The notes under the pieces were generated by a model. It searched no databases and had not been told where the DNA came from. It saw only the letters and a list, made by a program, of their open reading frames with translations. From Paenibacillus alkalitolerans (GTDB taxonomy: Bacteria; Bacillota; Bacilli; Paenibacillales; YIM-B00363), in contig NZ_JAEMXM010000013.1 of NCBI RefSeq assembly GCF_016482785.1, forward strand, positions 1 through 64,000: a stretch of 64,000 bases of DNA, in the 5' to 3' direction. Shown one piece after another: positions 37,091-46,024 of this stretch. Both the position numbers and the translations under genes were made by a program. Position 1 is the first letter of the stretch. Each line of letters opens with the position of its first letter.

Positions 37091-37839
37091 AGGGCATCGT
37101 GATTCGCGCCGTCGAGTACGGTGAAGGCGGCGTTATTATTACCCTTTACACAGCCGGTAACGGAAAGCAAGGGGTGATGGTGCGGGGTGCGAAAAAGATG
37201 CGCAGCCGCCACGCCGCCGTCACCCAGTTATATACATATGGCGAGTATGTGTTTTTCAGGTCGGGCGCCGGTTCGTTAGGCACGCTGAATCATGCGGAAA
37301 TCATCGATTCTTATCAAAGAGTCCGAACCGATCTCAGATCGTCCGCATATGCGGCTTATTTTGCGGAATTAATTGACCGGCTTGTTCCCGACGGCGAAGC
37401 TTCATCATTTTTGTTCGAGCAGTTGAAAGCGTCGCTTGCCGCGTTAAATGACGGTAAAGACCCGCAAATTGTCGCGCATCTGCTGGAGATGAAGCTGTTT
37501 CAGTTTGCCGGCATTCCGCCGGTGCTGCATGAGTGTGTAGCATGCGGACAACCGTTTCCGGCGGACAGCCCCGTTTCGTTCAGCGTAACCCGCGGCGGAG
37601 CGCTGTGCCGTCGATGCGCCCAAACCGCCGAGGATGCGGCGCCGATAACGCAAAGCGTTCATAGACTTCTCCGGGTGCTTCAAACGACCGATGCGCGTTC
37701 GATCGGATCGGTAAACGTCCGCAAGGAATCCAAATCCGCCGTAAAGGCGATCCTTCGCCGGTGGATGGATACGCATGCGGATGTTCGTTTGAAAACTCGC
37801 GGAGTGTTGGATCAAGTGGAAGCGGTATATGACTCTTGA
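37075..37839 (+). CDS. recO: DNA repair protein RecO
   Basis: 254 residues. N-terminal OB-fold (YRVEGIVIRAVEYGEGGVIITLYT), helical middle, and a zinc-binding cluster CVACGQ...GGALCRRC typical of RecO. It loads RecA on SSB-coated DNA with RecF/RecR and also anneals strands. Start lies inside the yqzL end. Its stop codon overlaps the -35 box of the glyS promoter. Conserved position era-yqzL-recO. Confidence 0.95.
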   Translation: MLYRVEGIVIRAVEYGEGGVIITLYTAGNGKQGVMVRGAKKMRSRHAAVTQLYTYGEYVFFRSGAGSLGTLNHAEIIDSYQRVRTDLRSSAYAAYFAELIDRLVPDGEASSFLFEQLKASLAALNDGKDPQIVAHLLEMKLFQFAGIPPVLHECVACGQPFPADSPVSFSVTRGGALCRRCAQTAEDAAPITQSVHRLLRVLQTTDARSIGSVNVRKESKSAVKAILRRWMDTHADVRLKTRGVLDQVEAVYDS

Positions 37840-37864
37840 CTTCAGGCATTTTTTTTGATATAAC
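37836..37864 (+). promoter_or_regulatory. Promoter of the glyS T-box leader
   Basis: TTGACT (37836-37841) and TATAAC (37859-37864), 17-base spacer; the -35 box overlaps the recO stop codon. Confidence 0.75.
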
Positions 37865-37870
37865 ATATTT

Positions 37871-38131
37871 CAATTTCAATAATGATTGCGGAGCAATCGG
37901 CACGTTGACGAAAAAGAGTACCTTTCACGGCGGAATCAGCGAACGGGGACAGTGGAAGCCCGGACCGTGCGGGTTAGGGAACGGCATTTTCGGAGTGCCG
38001 GCGTTCCGGTGGAAAAGTGGGTATGTCCGTCCGCATTGCGGACGGACATCTGCCAAGTAGGGTGGAACCGCGGGAAAAGAACCCGTCCCTACGTCCTGTT
38101 CGCAGGCGTAGAGGCGGGATTTATTTTTTTC
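37871..38131 (+). promoter_or_regulatory. T-box leader of glyS
   Basis: The T-box AGGGTGGAACCGCGGG begins near 38059, followed by a terminator whose arms include CCCGTCCCTACG and CGTAGAGGCGGGA, then a T-rich run. A stem I-like region precedes it, with an AGTA bulge motif (near 37918) and a plausible specifier GGC at 37983-37985 in the context AACGGCA, reading glycine. Expression of glyS should rise when tRNA-Gly is uncharged. Confidence 0.9.
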
Positions 38132-38152
38132 ATTAAGAAGGGGAGATTAAGC

Positions 38153-39538
38153 ATGACGGCAAAATCAATGGATGCGATTACGGCGCTGGCCAAGCATCGG
38201 GGTTTTATATTTCCGGGTTCCGAAATATACGGCGGGCTTGCCAACACATGGGATTACGGGCCGCTCGGCGTAGAACTGAAAAACAATATCAAGCGCGCGT
38301 GGTGGAAAAAGTTTATCCAAGAGTCGCCTTACAACGTCGGTTTGGATGCGGCTATATTGATGAATCCGCAAACTTGGGTGGCGTCCGGCCATGTCGGCAA
38401 CTTCAACGATCCGATGATCGATTGTAAACAGTGCAAATCCCGGCACCGCGCAGACAAGCTGATTGAGAACGCTCTGGCGGAGAAAGGGCGGGAGATCGTC
38501 GTAGACGGCATGACGTTCGATCAAATGATGGATTTGATCCGCGAACACCATATCGCATGTCCGGATTGCGGCGCATTCGACTATACCGACATCAGGCAAT
38601 TTAATTTGATGTTCAAGACGCATCAAGGCGTCACCGCTTCGAGCGCGAACGAAGTGTTTCTTCGTCCGGAAACCGCGCAAGGCATATTCGTGAACTTCAA
38701 GAATGCGCAGCGCACGATGCGCCGCAAGCTGCCGTTCGGAATCGGGCAAATCGGCAAAAGCTTCCGCAACGAGATTACTCCGGGCAACTTTACGTTCCGG
38801 ACGCGGGAATTCGAACAGATGGAGCTCGAATTTTTCTGCAAACCGGGAGAAGATCTGCAGTGGTTCGAGTATTGGCGCTCCTTCTGCCGGGACTGGCTGC
38901 TCGGTTTGGGCATGAAGCCAGACAGCATCCGCCTGCGCGACCATTCCGCAGACGAGCTTTCGCATTACAGCAACGCGACGACGGATATCGAATACCGTTT
39001 CCCGTTCGGCTGGGGCGAATTATGGGGCATTGCCGACAGAACCGATTACGACTTGAAGCAGCACATGGAACATTCCGGAGAAGATTTCAATTATCACGAC
39101 CAAGAAACCGGGGAGAAGTTCATTCCGTATTGTATAGAACCTTCTCTTGGAGCGGATCGAGTGACGTTGGCGTTCTTGGTCGACGCTTATGAAGAACAGC
39201 AGCTGGAAGGAGACGACAGCCGCGTCGTGCTGCGGTTGCATCCGGCCCTTGCTCCTTATAAAGCAGCGGTGTTCCCGTTGTCAAAGAAGTTGAACGACGG
39301 CGCGCAGAAGGTGTTCCAGCAGCTTTCGAAATGGTTCATGACCGATTACGACGACGCCGGCTCGATCGGCAAGCGTTACCGCCGTCACGACGAAATCGGC
39401 ACGCCGTACTGCATTACTTACGACTTCGATTCCGAAACGGACGGACAGGTGACGGTCCGCGACCGGGACACGATGGAGCAAGTCCGCATGCCGATCGACG
39501 CTCTCGTATCGTTCTTACGGGAAAAGACCGAGTGGTGA
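38153..39538 (+). CDS. glyS: Glycyl-tRNA synthetase, single-chain type
   Basis: 461 residues, the dimeric class II type found in archaea, eukaryotes and some bacteria, not the two-subunit GlyQ/GlyS of Bacillus subtilis. Seen: [27 protein letters not shown] at the front (class-specific), zinc-site cysteines CKQC and CPDC, motif 2 [16 protein letters not shown], and motif 3 at IEPSLGADR. Charges tRNA-Gly. The ATG at 38153 follows GGGGAG; the open frame upstream runs through the T-box and is not coding. Confidence 0.97.
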   Translation: MTAKSMDAITALAKHRGFIFPGSEIYGGLANTWDYGPLGVELKNNIKRAWWKKFIQESPYNVGLDAAILMNPQTWVASGHVGNFNDPMIDCKQCKSRHRADKLIENALAEKGREIVVDGMTFDQMMDLIREHHIACPDCGAFDYTDIRQFNLMFKTHQGVTASSANEVFLRPETAQGIFVNFKNAQRTMRRKLPFGIGQIGKSFRNEITPGNFTFRTREFEQMELEFFCKPGEDLQWFEYWRSFCRDWLLGLGMKPDSIRLRDHSADELSHYSNATTDIEYRFPFGWGELWGIADRTDYDLKQHMEHSGEDFNYHDQETGEKFIPYCIEPSLGADRVTLAFLVDAYEEQQLEGDDSRVVLRLHPALAPYKAAVFPLSKKLNDGAQKVFQQLSKWFMTDYDDAGSIGKRYRRHDEIGTPYCITYDFDSETDGQVTVRDRDTMEQVRMPIDALVSFLREKTEW

Positions 39539-39598
39539 GCCGCATATTAAAACGGCAATCGAAGAAGGATTTTTTCGGTTTTTACCGTATATAATAGT

Positions 39599-40075
39599 AT
39601 GGGTAACGATAAATTGGAAAATAAAGTATTCGTTGATGCGGACGCATGTCCGGTGAAAGAGGAAATCGCCCGCGCGGCGTTGCCGTTCGGCATTCCCGTG
39701 TGGATGGTTTCCTCTTATAATCATGTGCTGCCCGACTTGCCGGGAGTGACGAACTTTACTGTCGACGCTTCCTCGCAGTCGGCCGATTTGTTTATCGCCA
39801 ACCGGCTGCGGCGCGGAGACGTGCTTGTAACGGGCGATTACGGTCTTGCAACGATCGGTCTTGCGAAGCAGGCGTTCGTTATGTCTCCGAGAGGGCTGGT
39901 GTTTACGGATGAAAACATCGGCCGGTTGCTCGACGAGCGCCATTATTCCGCAAAGAGGAGAAGGGCGGGGCTGCGCTCCAGGGGGCCGAAACCGCTGTCG
40001 GTTCATGAGAAAGACACATTTCTACATGTTTTGACAAAAGTTTTGCGCAACTTGCAGGAGAATGGGTACTCATAG
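39599..40075 (+). CDS. yqxD: UPF0178 (DUF188) family protein, YqxD
   Basis: 158 residues. VFVDADACPVKEEI is the family hallmark; other motifs are DLFIANRLRRGDVLVTGDYGLA and a Lys/Arg-rich KRRRAGLRSRGPKP. Some relatives resemble PIN-type nucleases; function unproven. Gene lies before dnaG as in Bacillus. A TATAAT (39590-39595) sits only three bases before the ATG, so if that is the promoter the true start is later, for example TTG at 39614 (giving MENKVFVDADACP). Confidence 0.85.
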   Translation: MGNDKLENKVFVDADACPVKEEIARAALPFGIPVWMVSSYNHVLPDLPGVTNFTVDASSQSADLFIANRLRRGDVLVTGDYGLATIGLAKQAFVMSPRGLVFTDENIGRLLDERHYSAKRRRAGLRSRGPKPLSVHEKDTFLHVLTKVLRNLQENGYS

Positions 40076-40114
40076 CGAATACTATAGATGCAATTTCGGA
40101 ACGTGGTGGTAGGT

Positions 40115-41950
40115 ATGAAATCCGGAACGATCCCGAACGAGGTCATCCAAACGGTGCAGAAGCGGGCGGATATTGTCGATGTTGTCGGCAAGTACGTCTC
40201 TTTAACCAAGCGCGGACGTAACCATATCGGGTTGTGCCCGTTCCATTCGGAGAAGACGCCCTCTTTTAACGTGTCGCAAGAGCTGCAAATATTCAAGTGC
40301 TACGGCTGCGGCGTCGGAGGAGACGTATTCAAATTTCTCGTGAACATTGAAGGGATTACATTCCCGGAAGCGGTTCGCATGTTGGCCGAGGAAGCCGGCA
40401 TTCCCTTCGATTTCGCCGCGGAGAAAGCCGAGTTGACGCCGGAACAGCGCGAAGCGCACGCCATGATTGCAGCGAACGAAGAAGCGTCGAAGTTTTTTCA
40501 CTTCGTTCTGAACAACACGGCGCAAGGCCAAACCGCTTACAATTATTTAAAGGATCGCGGGTTTTCCCAGAAGCTGATCGACGAATTCCGGCTTGGGTTC
40601 GCTCCTCCGATATGGGACGCTTTGGGGAAACATCTTCAATCGAAACAATTTTCCGTTTCGTTATTGGAGAAAGCAGGACTGGTCATCCGTAAATCGGAGG
40701 GCGACGGAACATTCGACCGGTTTCGCGACAGGGTCATGTTTCCCATCCAAGACCAGCAAGGGCGGGTGATTGCGTTCGGGGGCAGAAGCCTAGGCAACGA
40801 ACAACCGAAATATTTGAATTCGCCTGACTCTCCGCTTTTCCACAAAAACCGGACATTGTACCGTCTCCACGCGGCAAAGGCGGCGATTCGGAAGACGAGA
40901 CAAGCCGTGTTGTTCGAAGGTTACGCCGACCTGATCAAAGCATGGGAGGCAGGGGTGGATAACGGCGTCGCTACGCTCGGTACGGCATTATCCGAACATC
41001 ATATCAATACGCTTAAGCGATATTGCGACCGTATCGTTATTTGCTACGACGGCGACCGTGCCGGACAGAGCGCCGCTCACAAGTGCGTGTTGCTATGCGA
41101 GAAGCTGGGATTGCACGCAACCGTCGCGATGCTGCCCGACGGATTCGATCCCGACGATTACATCGGCAAACACGGCGGAGAAACGTTCCGCACGGCGATT
41201 GTGGAAAACGCCGTTCCATCAACAAAATATAAAATACTATATTTAAAGAAAGAACATACACTACAAGATGACGGCGGTAAACTGTCATACGTCCGTTCGG
41301 CGCTTGGGATTGTCGCATCGCTGCAATCGCCCACGGAACGCGAACACTATGTAAGAGAGTTGGCCCAAGATGTCGGATATTCCTTTGAATCTCTGAAACA
41401 AGAGATGAACGAGCTTCGCCAAAAATTGAGATATCTTGGGGATAAGAACGAAAATCAGTGGAATAATGATATGAATGACAAGGGGAGCCGGCAGTCGATC
41501 CCCGAATTGCGTCCGGCCTATCATAATGCGGAACGGCAGCTCCTCTCCGCGATGATGCGCAGCGGCGAAGTCGCCGAGCTGGTTCGCGAACGGATCGGGG
41601 ACGGATTTCATGTGGAAGCTCATGCAGCCTTAGCTGCTTTCTTATATGCATATTATGCAGACGGCAAATCGGCGGACCCCGCCGCCTTCATAGGAGGACT
41701 CGGGGACGACCGGCTTACGTCGTCAGCCAGTTCGATTTTGCTGCAATTTCCTCAAGAGGCGGTGAACGGGAAGGTCATCGAACATTGCCTTCAAGAAATT
41801 CGAAAGCACGGAATGGAACTGACCTTAAAGCAGAAGCAACATGCGCTTGTAAATGCCGAACGCGGCGGCGACATCGCGCTCTCGGCACAAATCGGAATTG
41901 AGATTATAACCCTAGAGAAGGAACTGAAGTTGCTCGCCCAACGTATCTAG
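40115..41950 (+). CDS. dnaG: DNA primase
   Basis: About 611 residues. Zinc-binding domain with CPFH...CYGCG (CHC2 type), the central TOPRIM core with LFEGYADLIKAWEAG and ICYDGDRAGQSA supplying the acidic metal ligands, and a C-terminal DnaB-helicase-interacting domain. Makes RNA primers at the replication fork. The ATG at 40115 is chosen because GGTGGTAGG precedes it and the start MKSGTIPNE fits known primases; an earlier ATG at 40088 has no site. Confidence 0.96.
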   Translation: MKSGTIPNEVIQTVQKRADIVDVVGKYVSLTKRGRNHIGLCPFHSEKTPSFNVSQELQIFKCYGCGVGGDVFKFLVNIEGITFPEAVRMLAEEAGIPFDFAAEKAELTPEQREAHAMIAANEEASKFFHFVLNNTAQGQTAYNYLKDRGFSQKLIDEFRLGFAPPIWDALGKHLQSKQFSVSLLEKAGLVIRKSEGDGTFDRFRDRVMFPIQDQQGRVIAFGGRSLGNEQPKYLNSPDSPLFHKNRTLYRLHAAKAAIRKTRQAVLFEGYADLIKAWEAGVDNGVATLGTALSEHHINTLKRYCDRIVICYDGDRAGQSAAHKCVLLCEKLGLHATVAMLPDGFDPDDYIGKHGGETFRTAIVENAVPSTKYKILYLKKEHTLQDDGGKLSYVRSALGIVASLQSPTEREHYVRELAQDVGYSFESLKQEMNELRQKLRYLGDKNENQWNNDMNDKGSRQSIPELRPAYHNAERQLLSAMMRSGEVAELVRERIGDGFHVEAHAALAAFLYAYYADGKSADPAAFIGGLGDDRLTSSASSILLQFPQEAVNGKVIEHCLQEIRKHGMELTLKQKQHALVNAERGGDIALSAQIGIEIITLEKELKLLAQRI

Positions 41951-41968
41951 GGAGGAGGGAGTGGTCGT

Positions 41969-43081
41969 ATGACGAACGAACAACATACGGAACAAGAGTC
42001 CGAGCTTACCTTGGAACAAGCGAAAGAACAACTGATTGAACTGGGTAAGAAACGTTCGGCGTTAACGTATAAAGAAATCATGGAACGGTTATCTCCGTTC
42101 GATCAAGATCCCGAACAGATGGATGAGTTTTTCGAACAACTGGCGGAACAAGGCATCGATATCGTGAATGAAGCGGAAGATACGATGCGGCTTAATGAAG
42201 AGGATGGCGACGAGTTCCACTTCGACGACGATTTGTCCTTGCCTCCGGGCGTGAAGATTAACGATCCGGTAAGAATGTATTTGAAAGAAATCGGCCGTGT
42301 GCCGCTCCTGTCCGCCGAGGACGAGGTAGGTCTCGCGAAGCGGATCGAGAACGGGGACGAGGAAGCGAAGCGCCGCTTGGCGGAAGCGAACTTGCGACTC
42401 GTCGTAAGCATCGCAAAGCGTTACGTCGGACGCGGAATGCTGTTCCTGGACCTCATTCAAGAAGGAAATATGGGTCTGATCAAAGCGGTAGAGAAATTCG
42501 ACCATACGAAGGGGTACAAATTCAGCACGTACGCAACATGGTGGATTCGGCAAGCCATTACGAGAGCGATAGCGGACCAAGCAAGAACGATTCGTATCCC
42601 CGTACATATGGTGGAGACGATCAATAAGCTCATCCGCGTATCCCGGCAGCTGCTGCAAGAGCTCGGAAGGGAACCGACTCCCGAAGAGATCGCCAAGGAG
42701 ATGGACTTGAGCACCGAGAAAGTCCGGGAAATAATGAAGATCGCACAAGAGCCGGTTTCGCTTGAAACGCCGATCGGCGAAGAGGACGATTCGCATCTGG
42801 GCGACTTCATCGAGGACCAGGAAGCGCTCGCTCCCGCCGATGCGGCGGCATACGAATTATTGAAAGAACAGCTGGAGGATGTGCTCGATACGTTAACCGA
42901 ACGTGAAGAGAACGTACTTCGCTTGCGTTTCGGATTGGACGACGGCCGGACGAGAACATTGGAAGAAGTAGGTAAAGTGTTCGGCGTCACCCGGGAACGC
43001 ATTCGCCAAATAGAAGCGAAAGCACTGCGGAAGCTGCGCCACCCGAGCCGTAGCAAACGGTTGAAAGATTTCTTGGAATAA
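41969..43081 (+). CDS. sigA: RNA polymerase primary sigma factor SigA
   Basis: 370 residues, full length. Region 1.2-2 with [16 protein letters not shown], region 2.4 [20 protein letters not shown] (-10 recognition), region 3 helices, and region 4.2 [19 protein letters not shown] (-35 recognition). Housekeeping sigma factor; the TTGACA/TATAAT promoters seen throughout this window are its targets. GGAGGAGGG lies ten bases before the ATG. Forms the macromolecular synthesis operon with dnaG. Confidence 0.98.
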   Translation: MTNEQHTEQESELTLEQAKEQLIELGKKRSALTYKEIMERLSPFDQDPEQMDEFFEQLAEQGIDIVNEAEDTMRLNEEDGDEFHFDDDLSLPPGVKINDPVRMYLKEIGRVPLLSAEDEVGLAKRIENGDEEAKRRLAEANLRLVVSIAKRYVGRGMLFLDLIQEGNMGLIKAVEKFDHTKGYKFSTYATWWIRQAITRAIADQARTIRIPVHMVETINKLIRVSRQLLQELGREPTPEEIAKEMDLSTEKVREIMKIAQEPVSLETPIGEEDDSHLGDFIEDQEALAPADAAAYELLKEQLEDVLDTLTEREENVLRLRFGLDDGRTRTLEEVGKVFGVTRERIRQIEAKALRKLRHPSRSKRLKDFLE

Positions 43082-43140
43082 GAAAAACTTCTTCGAAGAA
43101 ACTCCAGGAAGCCAGACCGCGATTAAAGGAAGTTTTTCTT
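43080..43140. repeat. Inverted repeat right after sigA
   Basis: AAGAAAAACTTC (43080-43091, overlapping the sigA stop) and GAAGTTTTTCTT (43129-43140) are perfect 12-base inverted repeats. The right arm is also the tail of the hairpin-plus-tail element that follows. Confidence 0.8.
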
Positions 43141-43192
43141 GAAACATAAGAATTTACCTTTACATGCCTGAAAAATTATTAATTCTTATGTT
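43126..43192 (-). repeat. Dispersed hairpin-plus-tail element, copy 2
   Basis: Read on the minus strand: AACATAAGAATT (43192-43181), 26-base loop, perfect arm AATTCTTATGTT (43154-43143), one base, then CAAGAAAAACTTCCTT (43141-43126). The same parts in the same order occur at 26092-26148. Intergenic, after sigA. Confidence 0.75.
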
Positions 43193-43208
43193 ATAACTAC
43201 ACCCTATC

Positions 43209-43240
43209 AAGACCTTCCTCTTTGCAGCGAAGGTCTTTTT
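43209..43240 (+). terminator. Intrinsic terminator after sigA
   Basis: AAGACCTTC pairs perfectly with GAAGGTCTT around an 11-base loop, followed by TTTCTT. Confidence 0.88.
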
Positions 43241-43258
43241 CTTGGCGGAGGTGCGCGC

Positions 43259-44086
43259 GTGGAGCGTGAGAAGCGAACGATTATAGTAACGGAAATCGAG
43301 CACTGGCGGCGAAGCAAGCTGCTGCCGGAACAATACTGCGATTTCCTGCTCAACTTATACGCCGAATCTGCCGACATCGATGTCAAGCCGGACAGGCATT
43401 GCGGCAAACAAGCCGTTCTGGAAAGCAATGCGCTGCAATGGGTGTCACTTTTTGGAATCGTTGCTTGTATTTGTTATGTTGCTTTACATTTTAGCTCTTT
43501 TCGGCCGCAGTTGCAAATCGGATTGTTCGTATTCGGCTGCGTCGCGCCGTACGTGTCCGCAGCGTTGATCCGCCGTCGTAAACCGCTTGCGGCCAACGTA
43601 TCGTCGGGTCTCGGGACCGCGCTTATGCTGATCGCCGGACCGTTGTTGTTGAGACAAATGGGCTGGCAGGAATGGGTGCAAACCGCGCTTTATTTTTCAG
43701 TTTGCTCATTGATTTGGCTGGGCGCTGGGGTCGGCTTCCGAATGTCATGGCTCCACTTTTGCGGATGGTTGGGTCTCATTGTGTCTTACGCACTTGTGCT
43801 CAATCGATTGTCCGTACCGGGCGATTGGGTTACGCTTGAATTATGCTGGCTCCCGCTGTCATTCTTGCTCGGCTGGCTAGGCTGGCTGTTCAGCCGAAGG
43901 GCGAAGAACGCGGGGGCGGTACTCTTGGTTGTGTCTTGTTTGTTATGGTTTATGCCCGAAAGCTATGCGCTGCTGCTTACGGATTGGTCCGTAACCGCCG
44001 CACAAATGCTGCTATTGGGTAAACTAGCGTTACTGGGAGCATTGGCATTTATGCTCCGGAAAATTTGGATCGAATGGGTTGTCTAA
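43259..44086 (+). CDS. Polytopic membrane protein between sigA and trmK
   Basis: 275 residues. Residues 1-60 are soluble (IIVTEIEHWRRSKLLPEQYCDFLLNLY), followed by about eight membrane helices and a short basic tail. The N-terminal start resembles DUF-type envelope proteins of Paenibacillaceae that begin with a short HTH-like helix pair, but I cannot name a family. GTG start with GGCGGAG eight bases upstream. Four bases separate it from trmK, so they are probably co-transcribed. Function unknown. Confidence 0.75.
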   Translation: MEREKRTIIVTEIEHWRRSKLLPEQYCDFLLNLYAESADIDVKPDRHCGKQAVLESNALQWVSLFGIVACICYVALHFSSFRPQLQIGLFVFGCVAPYVSAALIRRRKPLAANVSSGLGTALMLIAGPLLLRQMGWQEWVQTALYFSVCSLIWLGAGVGFRMSWLHFCGWLGLIVSYALVLNRLSVPGDWVTLELCWLPLSFLLGWLGWLFSRRAKNAGAVLLVVSCLLWFMPESYALLLTDWSVTAAQMLLLGKLALLGALAFMLRKIWIEWVV

Positions 44087-44089
44087 CGA

Positions 44090-44866
44090 ATGGTACAATT
44101 GTCCAAACGGCTTGAGACGATAGCGAATATGGTGCCCAAAGGCGGTACGGTGGCGGACATCGGTTCGGATCATGCGCTGCTGCCTGTCTTTCTCGTTGAA
44201 ACCGGCACAGCGCAGCGTGCGGTGGCAGGCGAAATTAACGACGGTCCGCTGCAAGCGGCACGAAAGCAAGTGGCCGAAGCGGGGTTGAACGATCGCATTT
44301 CGGTACGGCAAGGCGACGGCCTCGATGTCATCTCTCCGGGAGAAGCGGATACGATAGTGATCGCCGGCATGGGAGGCGGCACCATCGCCGACATATTGAC
44401 CCGCGGAGAAGCGGCCGGCAAACTGAGCGGAGTTTCCCGGCTGGTGCTCCAACCGAACATCGGCGAACGCATCGTAAGGGAATGGTTTCTTTCCTACGGC
44501 TGGAAGCTGGTTCAGGAGCGGCTGTTGGAGGAAGACGGGATAACGTACGAAATACTTGTTGCCGAACAGACCTCTTCATGCAGCGATGCGGAGGAGCATA
44601 ATCGGGAGTTGTATTCGAAGGAGCTTCCGTTCGCCGGCTTCGTGCCCAAAGAGCTTCGTCTCCTTATGGGGCCGTACCTGCTTTCCGCTCCAAACAGGGT
44701 ATTTCTCGAGAAATGGTCGGCGTATGCGGACAAATTGGATCGAATGATCGAACAGATCGGCAAATCCGAGGCGCTTGAGGCAAAACGCAAAAGAGACGCA
44801 TTAATTGAAGAACGCAAAGGTGTGAAGGAGGTTCTGGCATGCTTGTCCGAGTACGTGATATCGTAA
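44090..44866 (+). CDS. trmK: tRNA (adenine(22)-N1)-methyltransferase
   Basis: 258 residues. SAM-dependent methyltransferase with LETIANMVPKGGTVADIGSD as motif I region, AGEINDGPLQAARKQ, and IAGMGGGTI, matching the TrmK/YqfN family that methylates A22 of tRNAs for Ser and some others. A C-terminal coiled coil completes the domain set. The 3' end overlaps the next gene by 28 bases. Bacillus has the same pair (yqfN-yqfO) after sigA. Confidence 0.95.
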   Translation: MVQLSKRLETIANMVPKGGTVADIGSDHALLPVFLVETGTAQRAVAGEINDGPLQAARKQVAEAGLNDRISVRQGDGLDVISPGEADTIVIAGMGGGTIADILTRGEAAGKLSGVSRLVLQPNIGERIVREWFLSYGWKLVQERLLEEDGITYEILVAEQTSSCSDAEEHNRELYSKELPFAGFVPKELRLLMGPYLLSAPNRVFLEKWSAYADKLDRMIEQIGKSEALEAKRKRDALIEERKGVKEVLACLSEYVIS

Positions 44867-45954
44867 CGCTGTTGGAACGGTTCGCTCCGCCGTATTTGGC
44901 CGAGCCGGACGATCCGATCGGCCTGCAAATCGGGCATCCAGATAATCAAGTGTCGCGAATTTCCGTTGCGCTTGAAGTCACGGAAGAAGTGGCGGAGGAA
45001 GCGATCCGGGAAGGGGCTCAGTTGATTTTTGCGCATCATCCGCTCATTTATCGTCCGCTGAAATCGATCCGCACGGACCGGCCTGAAGGGAAGCTTGTCG
45101 GAAAGCTGTTGGTGGGCGGCATATCGGTCTACGTTGCGCACACGAATCTCGATGCCGCGCACGGCGGAATCAACGACATGATGGCGGAAGCGATCGGTCT
45201 CTCACAGCTGTCGCCGTTGCGCATTTCTTATACGGAACCGTTGTATAAGCTCTCTGTGTTTGTGCCGTCCTCTCATCTGCATGCGGTCCAAGAAGCGATA
45301 TTTTCCGCCGGGGCCGGTCATATAGGCAATTACAGCCGCTGCAGCTTCAACGTCGAAGGATTCGGTACGTTCATGCCTGAGGAAGGCAGCGAGCCGTATA
45401 TCGGAACTCAGGGGAAGACGGAGCGGGTGTCGGAAACGAAAGTCGAAACGATCGTTCCTGCGGGAAGGCGGCAGGCGGTTGTGGAAGCGATGCTGAAGGC
45501 GCATCCGTACGAAGAGGTCGCGTACGATATATATGCATTGGAGCTGAAAGGGAAATCGTTCGGACTAGGCCGGGTCGGCATGCTGCCGGAGCAAGTCGAG
45601 TTAGCGGAATTCGCCCGCAAGGTGAAAGAAGCTTTCGGAGTGCCTGCGGTTCGCGTGGTCGGCGATGCAGACCGGAAGGTGTCAAAAGCCGCGGTTCTTG
45701 GCGGCTCCGGGAAAAGCTTCCTCCGCGATGCGATTGCGGCGGGTGCCGACGTATTCGTCACCGGAGATTTCGACCACCATACGGCGCACGATGCGTTGGC
45801 GGCGGGTGTGGCCATCGTCGATCCGGGGCATCACGCAGAGCAGATTATGAAGCGAGGAATGGCGGATTGGCTCAACGGCCGGTTGAAAGAAACAAACGCC
45901 GCCGCTAAAGCATACGCTTCCGCCGTTCATACCGAACCTTTCAAGTTTATCTAA
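44839..45954 (+). CDS. Nif3-like dinuclear metal centre protein
   Basis: 371 residues, the long form with a central insert (YqfO type). Metal-binding motifs: FAHHPLIYRPLKSI, VAHTNLDAAHGGINDMMAE and, near the end, VTGDFDHHTAHDA and DPGHHAEQ. The inserted PII-like domain (about 130-240) starts near YKLSVFVPSSHLHAVQEAI. Some members hydrolyse GTP or related cyclic substrates; biological role uncertain. GAAGGAGG before the ATG, inside trmK. Confidence 0.93.
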   Translation: MLVRVRDIVTLLERFAPPYLAEPDDPIGLQIGHPDNQVSRISVALEVTEEVAEEAIREGAQLIFAHHPLIYRPLKSIRTDRPEGKLVGKLLVGGISVYVAHTNLDAAHGGINDMMAEAIGLSQLSPLRISYTEPLYKLSVFVPSSHLHAVQEAIFSAGAGHIGNYSRCSFNVEGFGTFMPEEGSEPYIGTQGKTERVSETKVETIVPAGRRQAVVEAMLKAHPYEEVAYDIYALELKGKSFGLGRVGMLPEQVELAEFARKVKEAFGVPAVRVVGDADRKVSKAAVLGGSGKSFLRDAIAAGADVFVTGDFDHHTAHDALAAGVAIVDPGHHAEQIMKRGMADWLNGRLKETNAAAKAYASAVHTEPFKFI

Positions 45955-45983
45955 GGATTAACATCGAAGGAAGCAACATCACA

Positions 45984-46012
45984 TTGCGGCAGTGACGATT
46001 TATTTGTATACT
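45984..46012 (+). promoter_or_regulatory. Probable rnpB promoter
   Basis: TTGCGG (45984-45989), 17 bases, TATACT (46007-46012). Predicted start about 46019, a few bases before the P1 helix. A second TATACT at 46018 would start too late. Confidence 0.55.
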
Positions 46013-46024
46013 TACTATATACTT

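Noticed and set aside
37886-38152. 89-residue N-terminal extension of GlyRS
   Set aside because: It is the translated T-box leader; the known family N-terminus begins just after 38153.
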